This document shows, one piece after another, positions 45,221-53,823 of a stretch of 64,000 bases of DNA. The stretch comes from Paenibacillus turpanensis (GTDB lineage Bacteria; Bacillota; Bacilli; Paenibacillales; YIM-B00363). The stretch lies in NCBI RefSeq assembly GCF_011421635.1, contig NZ_WTLI01000026.1, forward strand, positions 1 through 64,000, given 5' to 3'. Within the stretch, counting starts at the first letter, position 1, and the number at the start of each line of letters is the position of its first letter. The position numbers and the translations under genes are program-made. Under the pieces are notes generated by a model that ran no database searches, was not told the DNA's origin, and was given only the letters and a program-made list of their open reading frames with translations.

Positions 45221-45907
45221 ATGCCAAACCATGAACAAATTTACCGCAATCAGGCTGAGCAGTATGAGGAAATGATTTCGCGGCAAGAGAGCCTGCTGGA
45301 GGTCATTCGAAGCAAAATGAATCCGGACGGCTGCGATGTCATTGATCTTGGAGCGGGAACGGGAAGACTGACGAGAGCTCTTCTGCCAGCGGTCCGGTCC
45401 ATAGTATCCGTGGACCAATCCCCAGCAATGCTGGGAGTGCTCAAGCAAAAGCTGTCGTCTCAGCTGCAGTCCAACTGGCGGGGCATAGCAGCTGATTATC
45501 GTTCCGTTCCGCTGCCGGACGGCTGCGCGGACCTTATTACGGCAGGCTGGAGCATTTGTTATACGGCTAGCTCGAATCACGCGGATTGGGAGACGAACGT
45601 AGAGCGGGTATATGGAGAAATAAAGCGGCTGCTCCGCCCTGGGGGAACGGCTATCATTTTTGAAACGATGGGGACAGGGGCTGAGACACCGGAGCCGCCT
45701 GCTTATTTGCTCCCATACTATGAAAAACTAGAACGGCACTATGGCTTTCAAACGCAATGGCTGCGCACCGATTATTCTTTTGACAGTGTGGAGCAGGCGG
45801 TTCAATTTGCTGAATTTTTCTTCGGACAGGAGCTTGCGGCGCGGATATCCGAGCACGGGTGGCGGCGGCTGCCCGAATGCTGCGGGGTTTGGTGGAAAGC
45901 GTTTTGA
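45221..45907 (+). CDS. Class I SAM-dependent methyltransferase
   Basis: A 228-residue protein with VIDLGAGTGRLTRALL (SAM motif I), VSVDQSPAMLGVLK, the post-motif LPDGCADLITAGWSI and LLRPGGTAIIFETMG. It is of the UbiE/methyltransferase-11 type; the substrate is unknown. GAGGAGGATG lies just before the ATG. It follows the MerR-methyltransferase fusion by about 100 bp in the same direction, so the two may be functionally linked, but they share little sequence outside the SAM motifs. Confidence 0.85.
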   Translation: MPNHEQIYRNQAEQYEEMISRQESLLEVIRSKMNPDGCDVIDLGAGTGRLTRALLPAVRSIVSVDQSPAMLGVLKQKLSSQLQSNWRGIAADYRSVPLPDGCADLITAGWSICYTASSNHADWETNVERVYGEIKRLLRPGGTAIIFETMGTGAETPEPPAYLLPYYEKLERHYGFQTQWLRTDYSFDSVEQAVQFAEFFFGQELAARISEHGWRRLPECCGVWWKAF

Positions 45908-45921
45908 TGCTTCGGTATAAT
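45893..45921 (+). promoter_or_regulatory. SigA-type promoter of bcp
   Basis: -35 TGGAAA (45893-45898), 17-bp spacer, -10 TATAAT (45916-45921). It overlaps the end of the methyltransferase gene. Confidence 0.6.
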
Positions 45922-45956
45922 GTTTGTAATGTTTTGGAATAGGAGTGATTGTGATT

Positions 45957-46421
45957 ATGGCAGAGCTAGCAATTGGACAAGCCGTACCTGACTTTACATT
46001 ACCGGCCTCGAACGGATCCGAGGTTTCGCTCAGCGATTTTCGCGGCAAAAAGGTCGTTATTTATTTTTACCCGAAGGATATGACCCCAGGCTGCACGCAG
46101 GAGTCCTGCGATTTCCGCGATTACACGGCGGAACTGCGCCAGCATCATGCGGAGATTATCGGGATTTCGCCGGATGATTTGAAGTCGCATGACAAGTTTA
46201 TTGAAAAACACAGCCTTCCGTTCCTGCTGCTGGCCGATGAGGAGCATCGTGTTTCCGAGCTGTTCGGCGTGTGGAAAGAGAAGAAAATGTACGGCAAAAC
46301 CTTTATGGGGATCGAGCGCTCGACCTTCGTCATCGATGAAGAGGGTAAGCTTGCTAAAGAATGGCGTAAGGTAAAGGTCGAAGGGCATGTGCAGGAAGTG
46401 CTTGAGTTTGTAAAAGGGTAA
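45957..46421 (+). CDS. bcp: Thioredoxin-dependent thiol peroxidase (Bcp/PrxQ)
   Basis: Atypical 2-Cys peroxiredoxin reducing H2O2 and alkyl hydroperoxides. The peroxidatic Cys is in PKDMTPGCTQESCDF, with the resolving Cys five residues later, as in the BCP subfamily. FMGIERSTFVIDEEGKL is conserved. It has 154 residues. The ATG at 45957 suits AGGAGTG about nine bases upstream; GTG codons at 45945 and 45951 are alternatives. Confidence 0.94.
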   Translation: MAELAIGQAVPDFTLPASNGSEVSLSDFRGKKVVIYFYPKDMTPGCTQESCDFRDYTAELRQHHAEIIGISPDDLKSHDKFIEKHSLPFLLLADEEHRVSELFGVWKEKKMYGKTFMGIERSTFVIDEEGKLAKEWRKVKVEGHVQEVLEFVKG

Positions 46422-46515
46422 GCACGGCTGGAAAGAATCGGCAACATTTGTCTGTACAAAATTTTTGATCTCAGGTATTCTTTGTAGAGTGAAAAATAGA
46501 ATAGAACTAGCTGGG

Positions 46516-46712
46516 AAAAAGGTGCCAGGCCCTATGAGCTTACGAGCTTCATGGGGCTGGCTTAATAGGGAAGCCGGTGTAAATCCGGCGCGGTCCCGCC
46601 ACTGTATACGGGCGGCCATGCAAGCCATGGCCAACCTTCGGAAACACGTCACTGGGGGAAACCCGGGAAGACTCCGAAGGCTGCCCAGAGCCAGGAGACC
46701 TGCCTGTTTCCG
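46516..46712 (+). ncRNA. Cobalamin (B12) riboswitch
   Basis: The conserved core is clear: AGGGAAGCCGGTGTAAATCC from 46567 leading into CCCGCCACTGTA up to 46606, and the 3' box GCCAGGAGACCTGCC at 46690-46704. AdoCbl or another cobalamin binding here should turn off the operon below. A possible promoter (TGTACA 46453-46458, 17 bp, TATTCT 46476-46481) lies just upstream. The expression platform is probably the terminator at 46818-46860. Exact ends are estimates. Confidence 0.95.
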
Positions 46713-46817
46713 TTGAACAACACGCGAACCTGCGAGGACAAGGAAGTGTTGAAGTGCGATGTTCCTGCAACGGAGGACGGAAAGTAGGTTTCTTTTCGCC
46801 GCTAGGAGTGAATGGAC

Positions 46818-46860
46818 GAGCATTTCTGCACCCACGCCCGGGTTCAGGAATGCTCTTTTT
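46818..46860 (+). terminator. Riboswitch-controlled terminator of the cobalamin operon
   Basis: The stem GAGCATTTCTG (46818-46828) / CAGGAATGCTC (46845-46855, one G-U) is followed by T5 and lies about 110 bp after the aptamer. No gene precedes it on this transcript, so it fits a B12-dependent attenuator. From here to the first gene at 47095 only a weak 45-codon frame is seen. Confidence 0.85.
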
Positions 46861-47094
46861 AATATTTTTTGATAGAGAAAGCAACTGCGGGTTTGGCGAA
46901 TTACTCGCTCACGCCGCTGCAGCTGTTCACGATTGGCATGCAGACTGCAGCACAGCCTGTGAGCTATGCCGCATCTGGGACTTATTTTTACGAAGGTGAA
47001 GCGTAAGCTTTACGTTCTGCTTGGTTCGGTTACGGGTATTTACAGTTTGGTGCTGGGTGTTTACCAGGCAGTACAAGAAAGGGGAGAGAGCGTT

Positions 47095-48939
47095 ATGAAT
47101 GAAAACAGGGGAAAGCTCCTCATCATTGGCTTTGGCCCGGGTTCAGCGGAGCATATTACGGAACGAGCGCGTACGGCATTGCAGGAGAGCGACGTCGTAA
47201 TCGGCTACAATACATACGTTGATTTGATTCGGGATTTAATGACTGGGCAGCAAATCGTAAGAACGGGCATGACCGAGGAGGTCAGCCGGGCGCAGGAAGC
47301 GGTACGTCAAGCGGAAATGGGCAAAAAGGTTGCGGTCATTTCGAGCGGCGACGCCGGGGTGTACGGCATGGCCGGACTCGTATACGAGGTGCTGATCGAA
47401 AAAGGCTGGAAGGAAGCGCAGGGCGTCGAGGTAGAGGTCATTCCGGGCATTTCAGCAATTAACTCCTGTGCGTCGCTGCTTGGTGCGCCGGTTATGCACG
47501 ATGCGTGCACGATCAGCTTAAGCGATCATTTGACGCCTTGGGAAACGATCGCGAAACGGATTGAAGCGGCGGCTTATGCGGATTTTGTGATTGCGCTTTA
47601 TAATCCGCGCAGCGGCAGACGGACGCGGCAAATCGTGGAGACGCAGGCGATTTTGCTGAAGCATCGTTCGCCGGATACTCCAGTCGGCCTTGTTAAGAGC
47701 GCGTATCGCGACCGTGAGCATGTGGTCGTGACAACGCTGAGCAAGATGCTGGAGAATGATATCGGCATGCTGACGACCGTTATTATCGGCAACTCGACGA
47801 CGTTCGTCTACGACGGCAAAATCATAACGCCGCGCGGCTACCAGCGCAAGTATACGCTGGATACGGCGGAGCAGCGGCTGAAGCCGGCCGAGCGGCTGCG
47901 CACCGAAGCGGAGCCGTGGTCGTTGAACGCGCAGGCGCCTGACTGGGAGGCGGCGCAGCCGGACCGCGGGCCGGCGCCTGGCGCGGGCGCAGCCGGGGCT
48001 TACGCGGCGAGCGGGGCGAGTGCGGCAGGCGCTGTGGGCGCGACGGCGGCGGGTACCGCCATCGGCGCAGCGGCGCCATGGGCCGGCGGGGGCCGCGCGG
48101 CTTCGCCGGAGGTGCTTGCCGCAGGGCCGGAGCGCAGCGCCACGGGCGCCCGGGCGGGCACCGCCGTTGCGGAGAAGCCGCAGCCGGTCGTTTCGCTCGG
48201 CGCGGTGGAGCTCGCGATGGAGGCGCTGGAGCGCGTTCGCGGGCCGATCGCGGCCCCAGCGGCGGACAGCCAGCCTTCGCGGACGAAGCAGGTGTCGATC
48301 TTCGAGGTCGCTGTAGCGCCCGGGATCGCCAACAAAAAGCTGACGAACCGGCAGATGCTGCTGCTCGCGGAGATCGCAGGAGACAGCGGCGAAATGGAGT
48401 ACACGCCGAATCACCATTTTGTGCTGCGCATCCCGACGGATGAGCCGGAGCGAATTGTGGCTCGCTTGAAAGAGGCGAACCTGCTCGTATTCCCGATCGG
48501 GGATGTGGCGCAGGTGAAGGCATGCGATTTTTGCAATTTGGAAAAGACGGATGCGATTCCGGTCGCGGAGCAGCTGAACTTATCCTTCGGCGGCCTTCGC
48601 ACACCGAAAGAGCTGCATGTCGCGGTGAACGGCTGCGGCATGGCATGCTACGGCGCAGTGCTGGAGGATATCGGGCTGGTGTATCGCAGAGGAGCATATG
48701 ATTTGTTCCTCGGCGGAAAGAAAATCGGTCGCAATGCGCATTCCGGCATTTGTGTGGCGGAAGGCATTCCGGCAGAAGAAATCGTAGGGACGGTTGAACG
48801 GATTTTTGCCGAATATGCGGAAAAAGGCCATCCGAATGAACGTTTTCATAAATTTTTTAAACGAATGGGCAAGGTCGCAGGATTTGCCTATAATGCAGAT
48901 GCCGCTCCGGTCGAAGTAGATCCGGTGTGCGGAGATTAA
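47095..48939 (+). CDS. cbiH60: CbiH60-type precorrin-3B C17-methyltransferase/ring-contraction enzyme
   Basis: Residues 1-250 are a CbiH/CobJ methyltransferase: IIGFGPGSAEHITERA, SSGDAGVYGMAGL, VEVIPGISAINSCASLLGAP and IALYNPRSGRRTRQI. The C-terminal 200 residues are a nitrite/sulfite-reductase-like ferredoxin half domain with cluster cysteines in CDFC and NGCGMACYG. This matches CbiH60 of Bacillus megaterium, which contracts the ring without oxygen. Between the halves lies a long Ala/Gly/Pro-rich linker (about residues 285-370). It has 614 residues; GGGGAGAGAG precedes the ATG 47095. It is the first gene of the operon. Confidence 0.93.
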   Translation: MNENRGKLLIIGFGPGSAEHITERARTALQESDVVIGYNTYVDLIRDLMTGQQIVRTGMTEEVSRAQEAVRQAEMGKKVAVISSGDAGVYGMAGLVYEVLIEKGWKEAQGVEVEVIPGISAINSCASLLGAPVMHDACTISLSDHLTPWETIAKRIEAAAYADFVIALYNPRSGRRTRQIVETQAILLKHRSPDTPVGLVKSAYRDREHVVVTTLSKMLENDIGMLTTVIIGNSTTFVYDGKIITPRGYQRKYTLDTAEQRLKPAERLRTEAEPWSLNAQAPDWEAAQPDRGPAPGAGAAGAYAASGASAAGAVGATAAGTAIGAAAPWAGGGRAASPEVLAAGPERSATGARAGTAVAEKPQPVVSLGAVELAMEALERVRGPIAAPAADSQPSRTKQVSIFEVAVAPGIANKKLTNRQMLLLAEIAGDSGEMEYTPNHHFVLRIPTDEPERIVARLKEANLLVFPIGDVAQVKACDFCNLEKTDAIPVAEQLNLSFGGLRTPKELHVAVNGCGMACYGAVLEDIGLVYRRGAYDLFLGGKKIGRNAHSGICVAEGIPAEEIVGTVERIFAEYAEKGHPNERFHKFFKRMGKVAGFAYNADAAPVEVDPVCGD

Positions 48940-48963
48940 GAGAAAAACCAGGGGGGATATCGG

Positions 48964-50028
48964 ATGGAAGCGATTTTGCTGGTAGGACATGGGAGTCGAG
49001 ATGCAGAGGGAAATGCGGAGCTGCTTCGTTTTGCCGATATGGTTAGAGAAAGAGCGGGAGCTTCTTATTATATAGAAACATGCTTTTTAGAGCTGGCGCG
49101 GCCGAACATCCCGCAGGGAATTGCCAAGTGCGTGGAAGCGGGGGCAACGCGGGTTGTGCTGGTGCCGATTATTTTGTTTGCGGCCGGACATGCGAAAATC
49201 CACATTCCTGTGGAGATTGACCATGCGAAGCAAAAATATCCGCATGTGCAGTTTGCCTACGGACGCCCGATCGGCGTGCATCAAAAGGTCATGGATATTT
49301 TGTCGGAGCGTTTGTCGGAGGCAGGGTACGCAGCGCCGCAGGCGGCAGGGGAAGGCCAGCGGGATACCGATACAGCGGTACTGGTGCTGGGCAGGGGCAG
49401 CAGCGACTCGGATGCAAATAGCGATTTTTATAAAATGACGCGTCTGTTATGGGAGCAGCTTCCGGTAAAATGGGTGGAAAGCAGCTTTATCGGAGTAACG
49501 GAGCCGTCTTATCCGGAAGGCTTGGAGCGCTGTATGCGGCTTGGGGCGAAGAAAATTTATGTTTTGCCATATTTCTTGTTTACGGGCATTTTGATCAAGC
49601 GCATCGAGGAAATGACCGCCGAGTTTGCAGAGCAGAACGAACAGGTGCAGGTGGAGCTGGCCGGTTACTTCGGACTGCACCCGTATCTTGTTGAGCTGCT
49701 GCTGGACCGCGTGGCGGAAGCGTCCGAAGGACGCGCATTTATGAACTGCGACAACTGCAAGTATCGTCTGGAAGCTGCAGCGGCCCATGCGCATCACCAT
49801 CATCATGACCACGATCATGATCATGACCATCATCATGGGCACGACGATCATCACGATCACGATCACGACCATGTGCATGCACATTCGCATGAACACGAGC
49901 ACGATCATGACCACGAACACAGCCATGGGCATGCCCATGGACACGATCACGACCACGATCATCATGAAAAGCCGAAGCATGAGAAGGAGCCTGCGCAAGC
50001 GTCGAAAGGCCAGGTGGCCGGCGTATGA
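48964..50028 (+). CDS. cbiX: Sirohydrochlorin cobaltochelatase CbiX with histidine-rich tail
   Basis: Inserts Co2+ into sirohydrochlorin. The long two-repeat CbiX form: His9 in LLVGHGSR and His76 in FAAGHAKIH form the metal site, and the second repeat has LVLGRGSSDSDANSD and LPYFLFTG. The C-terminus carries MNCDNC (260-265), the MxCxxC cluster site of Bacillus CbiX, then residues 275-339 in which about half are His, alternating with Asp/Glu. The tail probably binds or stores cobalt. It has 354 residues. The stop overlaps the next start (ATGA). Confidence 0.95.
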   Translation: MEAILLVGHGSRDAEGNAELLRFADMVRERAGASYYIETCFLELARPNIPQGIAKCVEAGATRVVLVPIILFAAGHAKIHIPVEIDHAKQKYPHVQFAYGRPIGVHQKVMDILSERLSEAGYAAPQAAGEGQRDTDTAVLVLGRGSSDSDANSDFYKMTRLLWEQLPVKWVESSFIGVTEPSYPEGLERCMRLGAKKIYVLPYFLFTGILIKRIEEMTAEFAEQNEQVQVELAGYFGLHPYLVELLLDRVAEASEGRAFMNCDNCKYRLEAAAAHAHHHHHDHDHDHDHHHGHDDHHDHDHDHVHAHSHEHEHDHDHEHSHGHAHGHDHDHDHHEKPKHEKEPAQASKGQVAGV

Positions 50029-50801
50029 TTTTCATGCTTTGCGGCACAAGCGACGCAAGAGAGCTGGCTGTACGCATCAAGCAGAGCGGCTGCGAGCTGC
50101 TCACCTCCGTCGTCACCGAAAGCGCAGCAAAAAGCCTCGAGGAAGCCGAGCTCTCCGTCCGGATGGGACGGCTCCCTCTCGCGGAAATGACGGCGCTGCT
50201 GCGCGAAACCGGCGCGCGCGCCGTTGTCGACGCGAGCCATCCGTTCGCCGAGGAGGCGCACCGCAATGCAATGCAGGCCGCGCAGGAGGCCGGCATCCCG
50301 TATATCCGTTTCGAGCGGGCCTCGCTCGTGTACGGCGACCATCCGCTGCTGACCGTCGTCTCCTCGTACGAGGAGGCGGCGCTTGCAGCGAAGCGGCTGA
50401 AAGGCTCGGTCATGCTGACCACAGGCAGCAAGACCCTGCAAATCTTCACCAAGCATTTGCTGGGCGATTCGGAAATCCGGCTCGTTGCTCGTATGCTGCC
50501 AAGGCTGGATAATATGGAGAAATGCGAGCAGCTTGGCGTCGAGCAAAAAAACATCATTGCCATGCAGGGGCCTTTTTCCCGTGAATTGAATGAAGCGCTG
50601 TACAAGCAGTTCGGCACCACCGTGATGGTAACGAAGGAAAGCGGAAAAACCGGAGCCGTCGACGAAAAGGTAGAGTCGGCGCTGCAAATGGGGATTGCCG
50701 TTATTTTGATATCGAGACCGGAAATCGAATTTGGCACCGTGTACAGCAAAGAAGAAGAGGTGCTTCAGCAGTTGAAGCAGCTGGGATTGACGGAAGCGTA
50801 G
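50025..50801 (+). CDS. cbiJ: Cobalt-precorrin-6A reductase
   Basis: NAD(P)H-dependent reduction of the macrocycle, CobK/CbiJ family. The N-terminal MLCGTSDARELA is the dinucleotide-binding start; VVDASHPFAEEAHRNA, FERASL, MLTTGSKTLQIF, AMQGPFSRELN and VTKESGKTGAVDEKV are family blocks. It has 258 residues. It overlaps cbiX by four bases; a 46-bp gap with its own ribosome site separates it from cbiC. Confidence 0.94.
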   Translation: MIFMLCGTSDARELAVRIKQSGCELLTSVVTESAAKSLEEAELSVRMGRLPLAEMTALLRETGARAVVDASHPFAEEAHRNAMQAAQEAGIPYIRFERASLVYGDHPLLTVVSSYEEAALAAKRLKGSVMLTTGSKTLQIFTKHLLGDSEIRLVARMLPRLDNMEKCEQLGVEQKNIIAMQGPFSRELNEALYKQFGTTVMVTKESGKTGAVDEKVESALQMGIAVILISRPEIEFGTVYSKEEEVLQQLKQLGLTEA

Positions 50802-50847
50802 CCTTAGGCTGGATAGATAGAGATTTGATATAGAGGAGGACAATGAA

Positions 50848-51498
50848 ATGGATTTTAAAACGGAATTTAAGCCGTTAACGGTACAGCCGCAGGAAATTGA
50901 AGGCATCAGCTTTCAAATGATTAAGGACGAGCTGGGTGAGCACCCGTTCACGGAGGAGCAGTTTCCGATCGTACAGCGCGTGATTCACGCTTCTGCAGAT
51001 TTTGAACTAGGGCGCAGTCTTGTGTTTCAACCGGATGCGGTTCAAGCGGGCATAGAAGCGATCCGTGCAGGCAAGCGCGTCGTTGCGGACGTACAAATGA
51101 TTCAAGCCGGTGTAAGTCAGGACCGTCTAAAGCGGTTTGGCGGAGGCATTGACGTGTACATCTCCGACCCGGACGTGATCGAAGAAGCGAAGCGTCTCAA
51201 CACGACACGCGCCATCATTTCGATGCGCAAAGCGATCCGCGAGGCGGACGCAGGCATTTTTGCGATCGGCAACGCGCCGACGGCGCTGCTCGAGCTGATC
51301 CGCATGGTAAAGGAAGGCGAAGCGAAGCCAGGTCTTATTATCGGGCTTCCGGTCGGCTTCGTATCGGCCGCAGAATCGAAGGACGAGCTGCGTAAGCTGG
51401 ACATTCCTTATATTACGAATATCGGACGAAAGGGCGGCAGCACGATTGTCGTATCCGTGATCAACGCGCTATCGCTGCTTGCTGTGAAACAGGACTAA
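50848..51498 (+). CDS. cbiC: Cobalt-precorrin-8 methylmutase
   Basis: Moves the C11 methyl to C12, forming cobyrinate. RVIHASADFELGRSL holds the catalytic His; DVQMIQAGVS, NAPTALLELI and GLPVGFVSAAESK are conserved. It has 216 residues, the normal size. GAGGAGGA lies upstream of the ATG; cbiD begins three bases after the stop. Confidence 0.96.
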   Translation: MDFKTEFKPLTVQPQEIEGISFQMIKDELGEHPFTEEQFPIVQRVIHASADFELGRSLVFQPDAVQAGIEAIRAGKRVVADVQMIQAGVSQDRLKRFGGGIDVYISDPDVIEEAKRLNTTRAIISMRKAIREADAGIFAIGNAPTALLELIRMVKEGEAKPGLIIGLPVGFVSAAESKDELRKLDIPYITNIGRKGGSTIVVSVINALSLLAVKQD

Positions 51499-51501
51499 AC
51501 G

Positions 51502-52584
51502 ATGCGCCACGGATTTACGACAGGGGCGTGCGCGTCGGCGACGGCCAAGGGCGCGCTGACCATGCTGCTGACAGGGCAGCCGGTACGGGAGGCGGAGATT
51601 TGGCTTCCGGCCGGCTTTGCCCATACCTTTGAGCTGATTGAGTGTGAGTGGACGGCGGCGGATTCCGCCCAGTGCGCGACCATTAAGGACGGCGGCGACG
51701 ATCCGGATGCGACACATCAGGCTAAAATTGTTGCTACGGTGTCGTGGACCGACGGCGAAGGGATCGAGCTGGACGGGGGTGTCGGCGTCGGGCGGGTAAC
51801 GAAGCCCGGGCTGCAAATTCCCGTAGGGGAAGCGGCGATCAACCCTGTTCCCCGTAAAATGATCCGCCAAGCGATCCAAGAAACCTTGGACGAGTATGGC
51901 GTGAACCGCGGGGTGCGGGTGGTCATTTCGGTGCCCGACGGTGAAGAAATCGCCAAGAAGACACTTAATGGCCGGCTTGGCATTATCGGCGGCATCTCCA
52001 TACTCGGCACGCGCGGCGTCGTTGTGCCTTACTCTACGGCGGCATATAAGGCGAGCATCATTCAGGCTTTGCAGGTGGCCAAGGCCGCAGGTTGTCAGCA
52101 TGTTGCACTGACTACGGGCGGCAGCAGCGAAAAGTCGGCGATGCGGCTGAACCCGGAGCTTCCGGAGGAAGCCTTTATCCAGATGGGCGAATTCGTCGGC
52201 TTTGCGCTTCAGCATGCGAAGCGGCTCGGTATGACGAAGATGAGCCTCGTCGGGATGATGGGCAAGTTTTCGAAGGTGGCGCAAGGGGTCATGATGGTGC
52301 ACTCGAAGAGCGCTCCTGTCGATTTCGGCTTTTTGGCCCAAGTGGCGGAGGAAGCGGGCGGCTCACAGGCGCTAGTCGAAGCGATTCAGGGCGCAAACAC
52401 GGCTTCGCAGGCTGGCGATCTCGCGCAGGAGGAAGGGCTGAACACCTTTTTTGATTTGCTGAGCGCCAATGCGTGCCGGCATGCGATGAAACAAATCGGC
52501 GGCGGTGCAGTGATTGAAACGGTACTGGTGACGATGAAGGGTGAAGTATTGGGGAGGGCCGAGTTACATGGGACACCGGATTAA
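51502..52584 (+). CDS. cbiD: Cobalt-precorrin-5B C1-methyltransferase
   Basis: Anaerobic-route C1 methyltransferase. RHGFTTGACASATAKGALTML at the N-terminus, ATIKDGGDDPDATH, NPVPRKMI, GRLGIIGGISILGTRG and LVGMMGKFSKVAQGVMMVHS are family signatures. It has 360 residues. It overlaps the next gene by 17 bp. Presence of CbiD (instead of CobF) marks the oxygen-independent pathway. Confidence 0.96.
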   Translation: MRHGFTTGACASATAKGALTMLLTGQPVREAEIWLPAGFAHTFELIECEWTAADSAQCATIKDGGDDPDATHQAKIVATVSWTDGEGIELDGGVGVGRVTKPGLQIPVGEAAINPVPRKMIRQAIQETLDEYGVNRGVRVVISVPDGEEIAKKTLNGRLGIIGGISILGTRGVVVPYSTAAYKASIIQALQVAKAAGCQHVALTTGGSSEKSAMRLNPELPEEAFIQMGEFVGFALQHAKRLGMTKMSLVGMMGKFSKVAQGVMMVHSKSAPVDFGFLAQVAEEAGGSQALVEAIQGANTASQAGDLAQEEGLNTFFDLLSANACRHAMKQIGGGAVIETVLVTMKGEVLGRAELHGTPD

Positions 52585-53821
52585 ATTGATCGGCGTTGGG
52601 GAAGAAGGGGCGGCAGGCTTATCCGCTGCGAGCCTTACGGTCATCCGTGAATCGGATGTACTGGCAGGCGGGGAGCGGCAGCTGTCGTTTTTCCCGGAAT
52701 TTACAGGCGAGCGTGTCGTGCTGAAAAGCGGCATAACGAAAACGGTAGAGCAGTTGGCGGAGCTTCGCGAGCACAAGAAGGTAACGGTGCTTGGTTCCGG
52801 CGACCCGCTCTTTTTTGGCATTGCGGCGCTAATGGTGAAAAAGCTCGGGGCCGACGCGGTCGATATTCAGCCGAGCCTTAGCTCGCTGCAGCTTGCTTTT
52901 GCGCGGATGGGCGAAAGCTGGCATGACGCACAGCTGGAGAGCGTGCACGGCCGCCCGATGAAGGGGCTGGCGCAGCGGATCGACGGCAAGGCGAAGGTAG
53001 CGATTTTGACTGACGCGCAAAACAGTCCATCGGCGATTGCGCAGTATTTGCTGCAATTCGGGATGGACGAATACGAAGCGTTTGTGGCTGAGGATCTCGG
53101 CAGCGAGCAGGAGCGTTACGGATATTGGCCGCTGCAGGAGATGGCGGATGCAAGCTTTTCCGAGCTGAATGTCGTTATCTTGAAGCGGCGAGCTGACGCT
53201 CCTGAACCGCGCCGGGGCTTCGGCTTTGAGGACGAGGAGTTTCACCAGCGCAAGCCGGAAAAGGGCCTCATCACGAAAAAAGAGGTGCGGGTGCTAAGCC
53301 TTGCCGAGCTGCGGCTTCGTGCGGACAGCACCGTCTGGGACATTGGAGCGGGCTCCGGCTCGGTCGCGGTGGAGTGCTCTCGTCTGGCGCCTCGTGGAGA
53401 GGTATACGCCATCGAGAAGAATGAAGGCGATTTCGCGAACATTGAACAAAACCGGCTCAAGTTTCGCACCGATTTTACCGCGATTCACGCGAAGGCACCC
53501 GAGCGGCTCGATGAGCTTCCGGACCCGGATGCCGTGTTTATCGGCGGCAGCGGCGGCGAGCTGCGCGAGCTGATCCGCATTTGCTGTGAGCGGCTGAAGC
53601 CGGAAGGTCGCATCGTCGTGAACGCGGCGACGATCGAGACGCTGTCTGCGGCGAATCAGGCACTTGTGGAGCAGGGCTTCGAGGTGCGCATTACGCTGGT
53701 GCAAATTTCGCGGAGCAAGCCGATTTTGGACATGACCCGCTTTGAGGGTCTGAATCCGATTTATGTAATCACCGGCTTTCGCAGCGGTGGTTCTGTGCAG
53801 CAAGTAGAGGGGGCGGTTTAA
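52568..53821 (+). CDS. cbiET: Fused precorrin-6B/7 C5,15-methyltransferase and decarboxylase CbiET
   Basis: A fusion of CbiE (N-terminal, residues about 1-210: IKLIGVGEEGAAG, VLGSGDPLFFGI, SSLQLAFARMGESW) and CbiT (C-terminal, about 225-417: VWDIGAGSGSVAVECSRL, VYAIEKNEGDFANIEQN, FIGGSGGELREL). Together they methylate C5 and C15 and decarboxylate the C12 acetate. It has 417 residues from the ATG 52568, which has GGGGAGGG about 10 bases upstream inside the cbiD 3' end. Confidence 0.95.
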   Translation: MGHRIKLIGVGEEGAAGLSAASLTVIRESDVLAGGERQLSFFPEFTGERVVLKSGITKTVEQLAELREHKKVTVLGSGDPLFFGIAALMVKKLGADAVDIQPSLSSLQLAFARMGESWHDAQLESVHGRPMKGLAQRIDGKAKVAILTDAQNSPSAIAQYLLQFGMDEYEAFVAEDLGSEQERYGYWPLQEMADASFSELNVVILKRRADAPEPRRGFGFEDEEFHQRKPEKGLITKKEVRVLSLAELRLRADSTVWDIGAGSGSVAVECSRLAPRGEVYAIEKNEGDFANIEQNRLKFRTDFTAIHAKAPERLDELPDPDAVFIGGSGGELRELIRICCERLKPEGRIVVNAATIETLSAANQALVEQGFEVRITLVQISRSKPILDMTRFEGLNPIYVITGFRSGGSVQQVEGAV

Positions 53822-53823
53822 TC

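Noticed and set aside
47518..48697. About 300-codon antisense frames over cbiH60
   Set aside because: They come from the GC-rich Ala/Gly linker region and give Arg/Pro-rich peptides.
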